A stretch of 64,000 nucleotides of DNA from Sphingomonadaceae bacterium (lineage in GTDB: Bacteria; Pseudomonadota; Alphaproteobacteria; Sphingomonadales; Sphingomonadaceae): positions 124,001 through 188,000 of the forward strand of contig JAFAZF010000051.1 in NCBI GenBank assembly GCA_019239915.1, read 5' to 3'. This document shows positions 34,746 to 43,361 of the stretch, in pieces. The position numbers were made by a program, and so were the translations under genes. The notes under the pieces are model-generated. The model was not told where the DNA came from, ran no database searches, and was given only the letters and a program-made list of their open reading frames with translations. Numbering within the stretch: the stretch's first letter is position 1; every line of letters starts with the position of its first letter.

Positions 34746-35618
34746 TTGAGCGAGCCGCGCCCGCTCAGCTTCCAGAAGCTGATCCTGACGCTCCACGATT
34801 ATTGGAGCGGGCAGGGCTGCGTCATCCTCCAGCCCTACGACATGGAAATGGGCGCGGGCACCTTCCATCCCGCGACGACGCTGCGCGCGCTCGGCCCCAA
34901 GCCGTGGAAGGCGGCCTATGTCCAGCCCTCGCGCCGCCCGACCGACGGCCGCTATGGCGAGAACCCGAACCGGCTCGGCCATTATTACCAATATCAGGTG
35001 ATCCTGAAGCCTTCGCCGGCGGACCTGCAGCAGCTCTATCTCGGCTCGCTCGCCGCGATCGGGATCGACTTCACGAAGCACGACATCCGTTTCGTCGAGG
35101 ACGATTGGGAGAGCCCGACGCTCGGCGCCTGGGGGCTCGGCTGGGAGGTCTGGTGCGACGGCATGGAGGTGACGCAGTTCACCTATTTCCAGCAGGTTGG
35201 CGGGTTCGACTGCAAGCCGGTCGCGGGGGAGCTCACCTACGGGCTCGAGCGGCTGGCGATGTACATCCAGAACGTCGAGAACGTCTACGATCTCGCCTTC
35301 AACGACGAGGGCGTAACCTATGGCGACGTCTTCCTCGAGAATGAGAGGGAGTTCTCCGCCTATAATTTCGAGGCGGCGAATACCGAGACGCTGTTCGCCC
35401 AGTTCCGCATGGCCGCCGACGAGGCCAAGGCGCTGATCGCCCGCGCGCTGCCGCTGCCCGCCTATGACCAGGCGATCAAGGCGAGCCATATCTTCAACAC
35501 GCTGCAGGCCCGCGGCGTCATCTCGGTCGCCGAGCGCCAGGCCTATATCGGCCGCGTCCGCGATCTCGCCAAAGGCGCCTGCGAAGCCTGGATGGCGAAG
35601 AACGGATGGCAGGCGTGA
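34746..35618 (+). CDS. glyQ: Glycyl-tRNA synthetase alpha subunit
   Basis: GlyQ holds the catalytic class II core that activates glycine. The family block [20 protein letters not shown] opens the protein, followed by [36 protein letters not shown] and [16 protein letters not shown]. Length 290, typical. Start is TTG or the track start at 34746 ([11 protein letters not shown]). In most genomes glyS follows at once; here a repeat-flanked DUF559 gene is inserted between them. Confidence 0.96.
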   Translation: MSEPRPLSFQKLILTLHDYWSGQGCVILQPYDMEMGAGTFHPATTLRALGPKPWKAAYVQPSRRPTDGRYGENPNRLGHYYQYQVILKPSPADLQQLYLGSLAAIGIDFTKHDIRFVEDDWESPTLGAWGLGWEVWCDGMEVTQFTYFQQVGGFDCKPVAGELTYGLERLAMYIQNVENVYDLAFNDEGVTYGDVFLENEREFSAYNFEAANTETLFAQFRMAADEAKALIARALPLPAYDQAIKASHIFNTLQARGVISVAERQAYIGRVRDLAKGACEAWMAKNGWQA

Positions 35619-35673
35619 TCCTCCCCGACACGGGGAGGGGAACCGCCGGCGAAGCCGGTGGTGGAGGGGGAGT
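35619..35673 (+). repeat. Left inverted-repeat arm (family B) of the DUF559 unit
   Basis: The arm reads TCCTCCCCGACACGGGGAGGGG, then a CCGCCGGCGAAGCCGGTGG hairpin, then TGGAGGGGGAG. Its reverse complement is matched by the right arm at 36014-36070. The arm begins at the glyQ stop codon and provides the Shine-Dalgarno of the DUF559 gene. Confidence 0.85.
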
Positions 35674-36073
35674 GCGGCAGGCGCGTCGCCCCGAGGTGGC
35701 GACTGCCCGCAAACTGCGCCGCATGATGAGTCTGCCGGAAGTCCTGCTGTGGGAGCGGCTGCGCGGCGGTAGCGTCGGCGCCAAGTTCCGACGGCAGCAT
35801 CCGATCGGACCCTATGTGGTCGATTTCTACTGTCGCGAGGGTCGCTTGATCGTCGAAGTGGATGGCGAGGTGCATAATCGCGGCGAGCGAACGACGAGGG
35901 ACGCAGTGCGCGAAGCTTTTCTCCGGGAGAATGGCTTTCGGTTTTTTCGCACGCCAGCCGCGGACGTGCTTCGCGATCCGGATGCGGTGGCACAATCGAT
36001 CGCGGCGCTTGTTGAGTGCCTCCTCCACCAGCCTGCGGCTGGTCCCCCTCCCCGTGCCGGGGAGGAGCTGTAA
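35672..36073 (+). CDS. DUF559 (Vsr-like nuclease fold) protein between glyQ and glyS
   Basis: The conserved block ARKLRRMMSLPEVLLWERLR, then GAKFRRQHPIGPYVVDFYC, RLIVEVDGEVHN, and the closing ENGFRFFRTPAADVLRDP are the DUF559 signature. The fold is that of very-short-patch/PD-(D/E)xK-type endonucleases, with Asp and Glu in VVDFYC and IVEVDG as likely metal ligands. I choose the GTG at 35672, which has GGAGGGGG just upstream, over the ATG at 35606 inside glyQ. The last ~20 residues are encoded by the right repeat arm, and the stop overlaps the glyS start (TAATG). Real nuclease activity is not proven for the family. Confidence 0.85.
   Translation: MRQARRPEVATARKLRRMMSLPEVLLWERLRGGSVGAKFRRQHPIGPYVVDFYCREGRLIVEVDGEVHNRGERTTRDAVREAFLRENGFRFFRTPAADVLRDPDAVAQSIAALVECLLHQPAAGPPPRAGEEL
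36014..36070 (-). repeat. Right inverted-repeat arm (family B) of the DUF559 unit
   Basis: GAGTGCCTCCTCCACCAGCC, GCGGCTGGTCCCC and CTCCCCGTGCCGGGGAGGAGCTG form the inverted counterpart of the left arm, with two hairpins in the same order. It ends three bases before the glyS ATG. The arm is translated as the C-terminus of the DUF559 protein (LHQPAAGPPPRAGEEL). Confidence 0.85.
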
Positions 36074-38334
36074 TGGCCGACTTCCTCCTCGAACTCCTTT
36101 CCGAAGAGATCCCCGCGCGGATGCAGGACAAGGCGCGGGCCGATCTCGCGCGGCTGTTCGCGGAGGAGATTGCGAAGGCGGGGCTTGCCGCCTCGGCCGT
36201 CGAGACCTTCGCCACCCCGCGCCGGCTCGCGCTGATCGCGCACGATCTGCCGTTGGCGACGCAGGCCGTCTCCGAGGAGATCAAGGGGCCGCGCACCTCG
36301 GCGCCGGCCCAGGCGCTCGACGGCTTCCTGCGCAAGACCGGCCTGTCGAGGGACCGGCTCGTCGAGCGCGACGGCGTGTGGTTCGCGCTGATCGACAAGC
36401 CCGGCCGCGCCACGGCGGAGGTCGTCGCCGAAGCCGTTCCCGCGCTGATCCGCGCCTTCCCGTGGCCCAAGTCGATGCGCTGGGGCGCGGCCTCGGCGGA
36501 GAGCACGAGCCTGCGCTGGGTGCGGCCGCTGCAGGGCATCGTCGCGCTGCTCGGCGAGGATGTCGTGCCGTTGGAGGTGGCGGGCATCCGCGCCGGCGCC
36601 GCCACTGTCGGCCACCGCTTCCACCATCCCGGCGCGATCACGATCGGATCGGCGGCGGATTATGCCGCCAAGCTGCGCGCCTGCCACGTCATCGTCGACG
36701 CCGAGGAGCGCAAGGCCTTCATCCGCACCCGCGCCGCGGCGCTGGGCGAGGCAGCGGGGCTGAGTGTGGTGCCTGACGAGGGGCTGGTCGCCGAGAATGC
36801 CGGGCTCACCGAGTGGCCGGTGCCGATCCTCGGGAGCTTCGATCCCGCCTTCCTCGCGGTGCCGCCCGAGGTGATCCAGCTCACCATGCGCACCAACCAG
36901 AAATATTTCGCGCTGAACGACGCGGGCGGCAAGCTCGCGCCCGCCTTCATCTGCACGGCCAACATCGAGGCGGCCGACGGCGGCGCCGCGATCGCCGCCG
37001 GCAACGCCCGCGTGCTCGCCGCGCGCCTCTCCGACGCCAAGTTCTTCTGGGAGCAGGACCTCAAGGTGCCGCTCGAAGAGCAGGCGCAGAAGCTGTCGCA
37101 GATCGTCTTCCACGAGAAGCTGGGGACGGTGGCGGACAAGGTCGAGCGGGTGGCCAAGCTGGCACGCTGGTTGGTGGAAGAGGGGATCGTCACAGCTTCT
37201 CCCTCTCCCCTCGGGGGAGAGGGTCGGGGTGAGGGGGAGCAAGCGCAGCGAGCGTCCGCCCTCTCGATGGCGCACCCCCCCCTCACCCAACCCTCTCCCC
37301 CGAGGGGAGAGGGCTATGATCGAGCGGCTCTCGCCGACATGGCCGAGCAGGCCGCGCGGTTCTGCAAGGCCGATCTCGTCACCGGCATGGTCGGCGAGTT
37401 CCCCGAGCTCCAAGGCGTCATGGGCGGCTACTACGCCCGCGCCCAGGGTCTGCCGCCGCAAGTCGCCGACGCGATCCGTGACCATTACAAGCCCGTCGGC
37501 CAAGGCGACGACGTCCCCACCGCGCCGGTGACGGTCGCGGTGAGCTTGGCCGATAAGCTGGATACGATCTGCGGTTTCTTTCTATTCGGTGAGAAGCCGA
37601 CCGGCTCCAAGGATCCTTTCGCACTCCGCCGGGCGGCGATCGGGATCATCGAGTTGGCGTTGGCGAACAGCTTGCCTCTCGAGACTATGCATCTCTTCGC
37701 TCGCTCAACGGGCTTCTATCATCGCCAACTCGAAAAGCGGCCGGAATATCAGACAGAGGAATGGCGTGACGGCTTGGGCAAGCTGATCACCGCAGAGTTC
37801 TATGGCGCTGTGACCGAATTCCTAATCGACCGCCTCAAGGTCCAGCAGCGAAGCGTCGGCACGAGACATGATCTGATCGACGCCGTGTTCGCAACCGGCG
37901 ACGATCAGCCAGTCCGCCTCCTCGCGCGGGTGAAGGCGTTGCAGGCGTTCGTCGGGACAGGCGAGGGCGCGGACCTGCTCGCCGGCTATCGCCGCGCCGC
38001 GAACATCCTGAAGAAGGAGGGGTGGGACTCTCCCTCTCCCCGCGGGGGAGAGGGCCATGAGAAACAGCTTTCCTACACGCCTGAAAAGGAGGAGGCTGCC
38101 CTCATCGCCGCGCTTGATGTCGCCGAACCCGCCGCGCGCGCTGCGGTGGCGGCGGAGGATTTCGAAGGGGCGATGGCGGCGCTCGCGGCCTTGCGCGGTC
38201 CGATCGACGCCTTCTTTGACAAGGTGACCGTCAACGATTCCGATCCCGCCCGGCGCGCGGCCCGGCTCGCTCTGCTCGCGCGCGTTCGCGATGCGGTTCA
38301 TGCGGTGGCTGATTTTTCCAGGATCGAAGGCTGA
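36073..38334 (+). CDS. glyS: Glycyl-tRNA synthetase beta subunit with two in-frame repeat insertions
   Basis: GlyS binds tRNA(Gly) and supports the alpha subunit. It begins MADFLLELLSEEIPARMQDK and contains RWVRPLQGIVALLGEDVVPL, MRTNQKYFALND and the C-terminal DALR-like anticodon-binding region. At 753 residues it is longer than usual. Residues about 374-416 (SPSPLGGEGRGEGEQAQ..., PPLTQPSPPRGEG) and about 651-662 (SPSPRGGEGH) are encoded by family B repeats that keep the reading frame. The ATG overlaps the DUF559 stop. The inserts fall in what should be surface loops, since the flanking sequence is intact. Confidence 0.93.
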   Translation: MADFLLELLSEEIPARMQDKARADLARLFAEEIAKAGLAASAVETFATPRRLALIAHDLPLATQAVSEEIKGPRTSAPAQALDGFLRKTGLSRDRLVERDGVWFALIDKPGRATAEVVAEAVPALIRAFPWPKSMRWGAASAESTSLRWVRPLQGIVALLGEDVVPLEVAGIRAGAATVGHRFHHPGAITIGSAADYAAKLRACHVIVDAEERKAFIRTRAAALGEAAGLSVVPDEGLVAENAGLTEWPVPILGSFDPAFLAVPPEVIQLTMRTNQKYFALNDAGGKLAPAFICTANIEAADGGAAIAAGNARVLAARLSDAKFFWEQDLKVPLEEQAQKLSQIVFHEKLGTVADKVERVAKLARWLVEEGIVTASPSPLGGEGRGEGEQAQRASALSMAHPPLTQPSPPRGEGYDRAALADMAEQAARFCKADLVTGMVGEFPELQGVMGGYYARAQGLPPQVADAIRDHYKPVGQGDDVPTAPVTVAVSLADKLDTICGFFLFGEKPTGSKDPFALRRAAIGIIELALANSLPLETMHLFARSTGFYHRQLEKRPEYQTEEWRDGLGKLITAEFYGAVTEFLIDRLKVQQRSVGTRHDLIDAVFATGDDQPVRLLARVKALQAFVGTGEGADLLAGYRRAANILKKEGWDSPSPRGGEGHEKQLSYTPEKEEAALIAALDVAEPAARAAVAAEDFEGAMAALAALRGPIDAFFDKVTVNDSDPARRAARLALLARVRDAVHAVADFSRIEG
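37198..37313. repeat. Paired family B repeat inside glyS, in frame
   Basis: CTCCCTCTCCCCTCGGGGG and GAGAGGGTCGGGGTGAGGG face CCCTCACCCAACCCTCTCCCC and CGAGGGGAGAGGG across ~35 bases. It has the same layout as the intergenic copies at 32634 and 34571. The reading frame of glyS passes through without a stop. Confidence 0.9.
38030..38054. repeat. Single family B hairpin inside glyS, in frame
   Basis: TCTCCCTCTCCCCGCGGGGGAGAGGG is one half-unit of the family B repeat. It adds about a dozen residues near the C-terminal domain of GlyS. Confidence 0.85.
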
Positions 38335-38465
38335 GCGACGCCCGAAGATCACGAAACCCCGTGACCTTCCGCCCGCAAAGAGTGTGACCTTCCAGCGCAG
38401 ACGGCCGGTTCCGAACCCATGGCTAAACGCATCTCGACCGCGCGGCGCGCATTCCGCCGCAATTG

Positions 38466-38663
38466 TCAGCGGCCCTGCTTCTTGCGCTCTTCCAGCTCGT
38501 AGGTGATCCAGCGGCAGAACATGCCAGTGACCGACGTGACCGCGCCGACGATCAGGCAGGCGCTCATCGCCGTGGTCTTTTGCGCGCTCTGCCAGCTGAC
38601 GATCGCGAGCAGCAGCACGCTGATCGAGGAGACGAGGTAGCCGAGCGTCTTGATGTGGTGCAT
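38466..38663 (-). CDS. Small membrane protein (65 aa)
   Basis: Two hydrophobic segments (TLGYLVSSISVLLLAIVSW and MSACLIVGAVTSVTGMFC) are followed by a charged tail (YELEERKKQGR). No known family. It is divergent from ppdK by ~90 bases. The 130-base gap on its other side (38335-38465) holds nothing I can recognise. Confidence 0.65.
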   Translation of the reverse strand: MHHIKTLGYLVSSISVLLLAIVSWQSAQKTTAMSACLIVGAVTSVTGMFCRWITYELEERKKQGR

Positions 38664-38756
38664 GCGCGATCCCTAGCCGAAGCGTCGCCGCCAGAAGCTT
38701 GCGCGAATCTGTGTTGCAGCGCACAATGGCCTGTCGAAAAGATGAGGATTAGCCCG

Positions 38757-41465
38757 ATGGCCACGACCGCGGAACCCAGGACGGAAGCCGGCACGCACGC
38801 GCCGCGCTACGTCTATCGCTTCGGCGGCGGGGTGTCGGACGGCGGCAAGGGCGACAAGAACCTGCTGGGCGGCAAGGGTGCGAACCTCGCCGAGATGGCG
38901 TCGATCGGCCTGCCGGTGCCGCCCGGCTTCACGATCTCGACCGCGATGTGCGCGCGCTACTATGACGAAGGGCAGGCGTTCCCCGAGAGCCTGAAGGCCG
39001 AAGTCGCCGACGGCATCGCGCATATCGAGCAGGTGACTGGCAAGCGCTTCGGCGATGCGTCCGATCCGCTGTTGGTCTCGGTCCGATCGGGCGCGCGCGT
39101 GTCGATGCCCGGCATGATGGACACGGTGCTCAACCTCGGCCTCAACGACGCGACCGTCGAAGGGCTGGCGAAGGCGTCCGGCGACGAGCGTTTCGCGTGG
39201 GACAGCTATCGCCGCTTCATCCAGATGTATTCGGACGTCGTGCTCGAGCTCGATCATGGCGATTTCGAGGAAGCGCTCGAGATCGCCAAGGAGGATCGCG
39301 GCTTCCATCTCGACACCGATCTCTCGGCCGACGACTGGAAGGCGCTGGTCGCCGAGTACAAGGCGATCGTCGAGCGGCAATGGGGCAAGCCCTTCCCGCA
39401 GCACGTGCACGACCAGCTCTGGGGCGCGGTCGGCGCGGTGTTCGGTTCGTGGCAGTCCGAGCGCGCGAAGGTCTATCGCCGGCTGAACGACATCCCGGGT
39501 GATTGGGGCACCGCGGTCAACGTCCAGGCGATGGTGTTCGGCAATATGGGCGAGACCTCGGCGACCGGCGTCGCGTTCACGCGCAACCCCTCGACCGGCG
39601 AGCGCGCTTATTATGGCGAGTTCCTGATCAACGCGCAGGGCGAGGACGTCGTTGCCGGCATCCGCACGCCGCAATATCTGACGAAGGCCGCGCGTGAGGA
39701 GGCCGGCGCCAAGCCGCTCTCGATGGAAGAGGCGCTGCCCGAGACCTACACCGAGCTCGCGCGCGTCTTCGATCTGCTCGAGACGCACTATCGCGACATG
39801 CAGGACATCGAGTTTACGGTGCAGCAGGGCAAGCTCTGGATGCTCCAGACGCGCTCGGGCAAGCGCACCGCCAAGGCCGCGCTCAAGATGGCGGTCGAGA
39901 TGGCGGGCGAGGGGCTGATCGGCCACGAGGAAGCGATCGCGCGCGTCGATCCGCAGGCGCTCGACCAACTCTTGCACCCGACGCTCGATCCGAGCGCGCA
40001 GCGCGACGTCATCACCAAGGGCCTGCCCGCCTCACCGGGCGCCGCCTCGGGCGAGATCGTGTTCGATGCCGAGACCGCCGAGAAGCGCGCCGAACAAGGC
40101 GCGTCGGTGATCCTCGTCCGCGTCGAGACGTCGCCTGAGGACATTCACGGCATGCATGCCGCCAAGGGCATCCTCACCGCGCGCGGCGGCATGACCAGCC
40201 ACGCCGCGGTGGTCGCGCGCGGCATGGGCCGCCCGTGCGTCTCCGGCGCCGGCAGCCTCGCGATCGACGGCAAGGCGAAGACGCTGCGCGTCTCCGGTCG
40301 CGAGTTCAAGGAAGGTGACATCGTCACGATCGACGGCTCGACCGGCGAGGTAATGGCCGGCCGGGTACCGACCGTGCAGCCCGAGCTCGCCGGCGATTTC
40401 GGTACCCTGATGGAGTGGGCCGACGAGGTCCGTCGCCTCAAGGTGCGCACCAATGCCGAGACGCCGCTCGATTGCCGCACCGCGCGCGATTTCGGCGCCG
40501 AGGGCATCGGGCTGTGCCGCACCGAGCACATGTTCTTCGATGCCGCGCGGATCACCGCGGTTCGCCAGATGATCCTCGCCGAGGACGAGAAGGGCAGGCG
40601 CGCAGCGCTCGCCAAGCTGCTGCCCGAGCAGCGCAAGGATTTTTCGGAGATTTTCGAAATCATGGCCGGCCTGCCGGTGACGATCCGGCTGCTCGATCCG
40701 CCGCTTCACGAGTTCCTGCCGCACGAGGAGGAGGAATTCGAGGAGGTGGCGCAGGCGTCGGGCATCGGCGTCGCAGCCTTGAAGCGCCGCGCGGCGGAAC
40801 TGCACGAGTTCAATCCGATGCTCGGCCATCGCGGCTGCCGCCTCGGCGTCACCTATCCCGAGATCTACGAGATGCAGGCGCGCGCGATCTTCGAAGCGGC
40901 GGTCGACGTCGCCGTGAAGACCGGCGAGGCGCCGATCCCCGAGGTGATGGTGCCGCTCGTCGCGACCTGCCGTGAGCTCGAGCTGATGAAGACGGTGATC
41001 GACGATGCCGCCAAGGCGGTGTTCGCCGAGAAGGGCAAGTCGGTCCGCTACCTCGTCGGTACGATGATCGAGCTGCCGCGCGCCGCGCTCAAGGCCGGGG
41101 AGATCGCCGAGGTCGGCGAGTTCTTCTCGTTCGGCACCAACGATCTGACGCAAACGACGCTCGGCGTGAGCCGCGACGATGCCGGCCGCTTCCTCGGCAC
41201 CTATGTCGAGAAAGGCATCTACGCGCGCGACCCCTTCGTCAGCCTCGATGTCGAAGGGGTGGGCGAGCTGATCGAGATCGCCGCCGAACGGGGGCGGAAG
41301 ACGCGGCCGGGGATCAAGCTTGGCATCTGCGGCGAGCATGGCGGCGATCCCGCCTCGATCGCGTTCTGCGAGGCCACCGGGCTCGATTATGTCTCGGCCT
41401 CGCCTTATCGTGTGCCGATCGCCCGCCTCGCGGCCGCACAGGCGGCGCTGAAGGTCAAGGTATGA
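38757..41465 (+). CDS. ppdK: Pyruvate, phosphate dikinase
   Basis: PPDK interconverts pyruvate and phosphoenolpyruvate with ATP and phosphate. The N-terminal nucleotide-binding domain starts RYVYRFGGGVSDGGKGDKNL, then GGKGANLAEMASIGLPVPPG. The swivelling phosphohistidine domain has GGMTSHAAVVARGMGRPCVS (His about residue 480). The C-terminal PEP/pyruvate domain ends with the catalytic Cys in GICGEHGGDP. I start at ATG 38757 (GAGGA upstream), giving 902 residues; the track ORF starts in an unrelated upstream frame extension. Confidence 0.96.
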   Translation: MATTAEPRTEAGTHAPRYVYRFGGGVSDGGKGDKNLLGGKGANLAEMASIGLPVPPGFTISTAMCARYYDEGQAFPESLKAEVADGIAHIEQVTGKRFGDASDPLLVSVRSGARVSMPGMMDTVLNLGLNDATVEGLAKASGDERFAWDSYRRFIQMYSDVVLELDHGDFEEALEIAKEDRGFHLDTDLSADDWKALVAEYKAIVERQWGKPFPQHVHDQLWGAVGAVFGSWQSERAKVYRRLNDIPGDWGTAVNVQAMVFGNMGETSATGVAFTRNPSTGERAYYGEFLINAQGEDVVAGIRTPQYLTKAAREEAGAKPLSMEEALPETYTELARVFDLLETHYRDMQDIEFTVQQGKLWMLQTRSGKRTAKAALKMAVEMAGEGLIGHEEAIARVDPQALDQLLHPTLDPSAQRDVITKGLPASPGAASGEIVFDAETAEKRAEQGASVILVRVETSPEDIHGMHAAKGILTARGGMTSHAAVVARGMGRPCVSGAGSLAIDGKAKTLRVSGREFKEGDIVTIDGSTGEVMAGRVPTVQPELAGDFGTLMEWADEVRRLKVRTNAETPLDCRTARDFGAEGIGLCRTEHMFFDAARITAVRQMILAEDEKGRRAALAKLLPEQRKDFSEIFEIMAGLPVTIRLLDPPLHEFLPHEEEEFEEVAQASGIGVAALKRRAAELHEFNPMLGHRGCRLGVTYPEIYEMQARAIFEAAVDVAVKTGEAPIPEVMVPLVATCRELELMKTVIDDAAKAVFAEKGKSVRYLVGTMIELPRAALKAGEIAEVGEFFSFGTNDLTQTTLGVSRDDAGRFLGTYVEKGIYARDPFVSLDVEGVGELIEIAAERGRKTRPGIKLGICGEHGGDPASIAFCEATGLDYVSASPYRVPIARLAAAQAALKVKV

Positions 41466-41740
41466 GGCCCGGCGTCAGCATACGGCTGCGGACCGTTCTC
41501 GGTCTCGTGGCGGTGTTGCTGATCGGCTCGAGCGCGCTCGCCGCGCCGGAAGCGCCCGGCGCAGCGGCGAAGATCACGCCCGATCCCGACGTCAAGCCGG
41601 AAAAGCCGATCGGTGCGCAGGCGCGTGCCAAGAACGGCCCCGATCCTATGGCGGTGCCGCCAGCGGATGCGGGCATGACCGACGATCCCACCGACATGCC
41701 GGTCCACCCGAGGGATTCGCCGCCGATTCCGACAAAATAG
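41462..41740 (+). CDS. Small exported proline-rich protein (92 aa)
   Basis: The ATG overlaps the ppdK stop (ATGA), so it is translated with ppdK. A signal peptide (RLRTVLGLVAVLLIGSSALA) leads a low-complexity mature part rich in Pro, Ala and Asp (PDPDVKPEKPIGAQARA). No domain is recognised. Its link to ppdK may be only positional. Confidence 0.6.
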   Translation: MRPGVSIRLRTVLGLVAVLLIGSSALAAPEAPGAAAKITPDPDVKPEKPIGAQARAKNGPDPMAVPPADAGMTDDPTDMPVHPRDSPPIPTK

Positions 41741-41787
41741 CCGATCGCCGCCCTGCGCTGGGGAACCGGAAGATGGGAAACTGAGCC

Positions 41788-42273
41788 TCAGCCCCAGCGC
41801 TTGCTGTGCTCCGTGGTCTTGCCGCTATCGAGCAGCTCGGCCTGATCGCGCCACTCCTCGCGGCCGATCGTCCCCGGTTCCGCACCGAGCTTGCCCTCGA
41901 GTGTCGCCGCCTCGTTGTCCGAAAGCTCGGCGATGTCGCGGTAGCGGAAATAGCCGAGCTCGTTGAGCCGCGTTTCGCCGGCGCGGCCGACACCCTTGAT
42001 GAGCGAGAGATCGTCGCGCGTGCCCGCTGCGGCCGCGCCGATCCCGCCCGCGGTCCCGGCGACGATCGGCTGGCTTGCGGTCTGGCGTTCCAGCTCGGCG
42101 ATACGGGCGTTCGTGCCGGCGATGCGCGCCTCCGCCGCCTCGCGCCGCTTGCGCTCCTCGATGGCTTCGGCGCGCCACTTGGCGCCGCCCGAGCGCGAGA
42201 GCAGCCCGAGCAACCAGCCCAGCACCAGCACGAGGCCGAGCACCGCCCACTGGTTCGTCGTGAAGCCCATCAT
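41788..42273 (-). CDS. Membrane-anchored helix-hairpin-helix protein
   Basis: An N-terminal membrane segment (WAVLGLVLVLGWLLGLLS) is followed by a charged coiled coil (EERKRREAAEARIAGTNARI) and a helix-hairpin-helix domain with LSLIKGVGRAGETRLNELG, like the predicted flap-endonuclease-like family (COG3743). Such domains bind DNA or protein; no catalytic residues are apparent. 161 residues. It is downstream of the tad genes, probably as a separate unit. Confidence 0.75.
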   Translation of the reverse strand: MMGFTTNQWAVLGLVLVLGWLLGLLSRSGGAKWRAEAIEERKRREAAEARIAGTNARIAELERQTASQPIVAGTAGGIGAAAAGTRDDLSLIKGVGRAGETRLNELGYFRYRDIAELSDNEAATLEGKLGAEPGTIGREEWRDQAELLDSGKTTEHSKRWG

Positions 42274-42349
42274 CGCCGGCTCTCCTGTTTCGGAGGTTCA
42301 ACGATGCGCGGCCCGGCGCGTTCCTGGCAGCTCTCTTCGAAGGCGGCGG

Positions 42350-43351
42350 TCAGACGCCTTTGCCGAAGGCGTCGCTGATCGAGCAGGCGGCGGGCCCCAG
42401 GATCACGATGAACAACACCGGCAGGATGAACAGGATCAGCGGCACGGTCATGATTGCGGGCAGCCGCGCGGCCTTCTCCTCAGCGCGCATCATGCGCTCG
42501 TGGCGGAATTCGGCCGAGAGTACGCGCAGCGCCGAGGCGAGCGGGGTGCCGTATTTTTCGGTCTGGATCATCGTCGTGACGACGCCCTTGACGGCATCGA
42601 GCTTCACGCGGGTCGCAAGGTTCTCGAACGCTGTGCGGCGATCGGTGAGGAAGCCGAGCTCGATCGCGGTCAGCGCGAACTCGTCGCCGAGCTCGGGATA
42701 GGCCTTGCCGAGCTCGCGCGCGACGCGGGCGAATGCGGCGTCGACGGTAAGGCCCGCCTCGGCGCAGATCACGAGCAGATCGAGCGCATCGGGCAGGCCC
42801 TTCTGGATCATCTGGCTGCGCTTGGTGATGAGGTTCTTCAGCCAGATGTCCGGTGCCTTATAGGCGCCGATCAGCGCTCCGGCCACGAGCGCATATTGCT
42901 TGAACGGGCTCCAGTCGGGAAACCAATCGAGCACGTAGACGACGATGATCGCGCCGCCGCCGAGCACGATCGGACCGACCATGCGCGCGAAGATCACGCC
43001 GACGGCGGCATCCTTGGTGCGGATACCGGCTTGCATCAGCGAGATCTGTGCCTTCTTGAGCTGCTCGTCCTGGAGCACCTTCAGCGACGAGAGCAGCGAC
43101 CGCATGCGATCGGTCGTTTCGTTCTTGCCCGTAATCTTCGCGCGGCTGCGCTTGGTCGATGCGGTGATGCCGGCCTTGAGTTGCTCGCGCCGCTCGTTCA
43201 GCGCCTTGACGCGCTTGGCCATTGGATCGCGCACCGTCGTCGCGGCATAGATGGCGACGAGCACGGCGAAGGTGGCGAGCGCCGCCAGCATCGTCGCGAT
43301 CGTATAGATGTCCATGCCCAACATGCTCGGCGCGGCGGAAGCTTGCTGCAT
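42350..43351 (-). CDS. tadC: Tad pilus inner-membrane platform protein TadC
   Basis: TadC is a GspF-like platform protein of the Flp/Tad secretion machine. After an N-terminal membrane segment (DIYTIATMLAALATFAVLVA) come further segments and the type II secretion F-domain with LPDALDLLVICAEAGLTVDA and TEKYGTPLASALRVLSAEFR. I start at 43351 (MQQASAAPSML), giving 333 residues. It ends the cpa/tad cluster on the minus strand, ten bases after tadB. Confidence 0.9.
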   Translation of the reverse strand: MQQASAAPSMLGMDIYTIATMLAALATFAVLVAIYAATTVRDPMAKRVKALNERREQLKAGITASTKRSRAKITGKNETTDRMRSLLSSLKVLQDEQLKKAQISLMQAGIRTKDAAVGVIFARMVGPIVLGGGAIIVVYVLDWFPDWSPFKQYALVAGALIGAYKAPDIWLKNLITKRSQMIQKGLPDALDLLVICAEAGLTVDAAFARVARELGKAYPELGDEFALTAIELGFLTDRRTAFENLATRVKLDAVKGVVTTMIQTEKYGTPLASALRVLSAEFRHERMMRAEEKAARLPAIMTVPLILFILPVLFIVILGPAACSISDAFGKGV

Positions 43352-43361
43352 CGGTCCGGTC

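Noticed and set aside
34275-36641. 788-residue minus-strand ORF across glyQ and the DUF559 gene
   Set aside because: Shadow of glyQ, DUF559 and glyS on the opposite strand; no recognisable domain.
32634-38054. Possible CRISPR array from the recurring GC-rich repeats
   Set aside because: Copies are palindromic, unevenly spaced, in both orientations and without unique spacers of constant length; they are REP-type elements.
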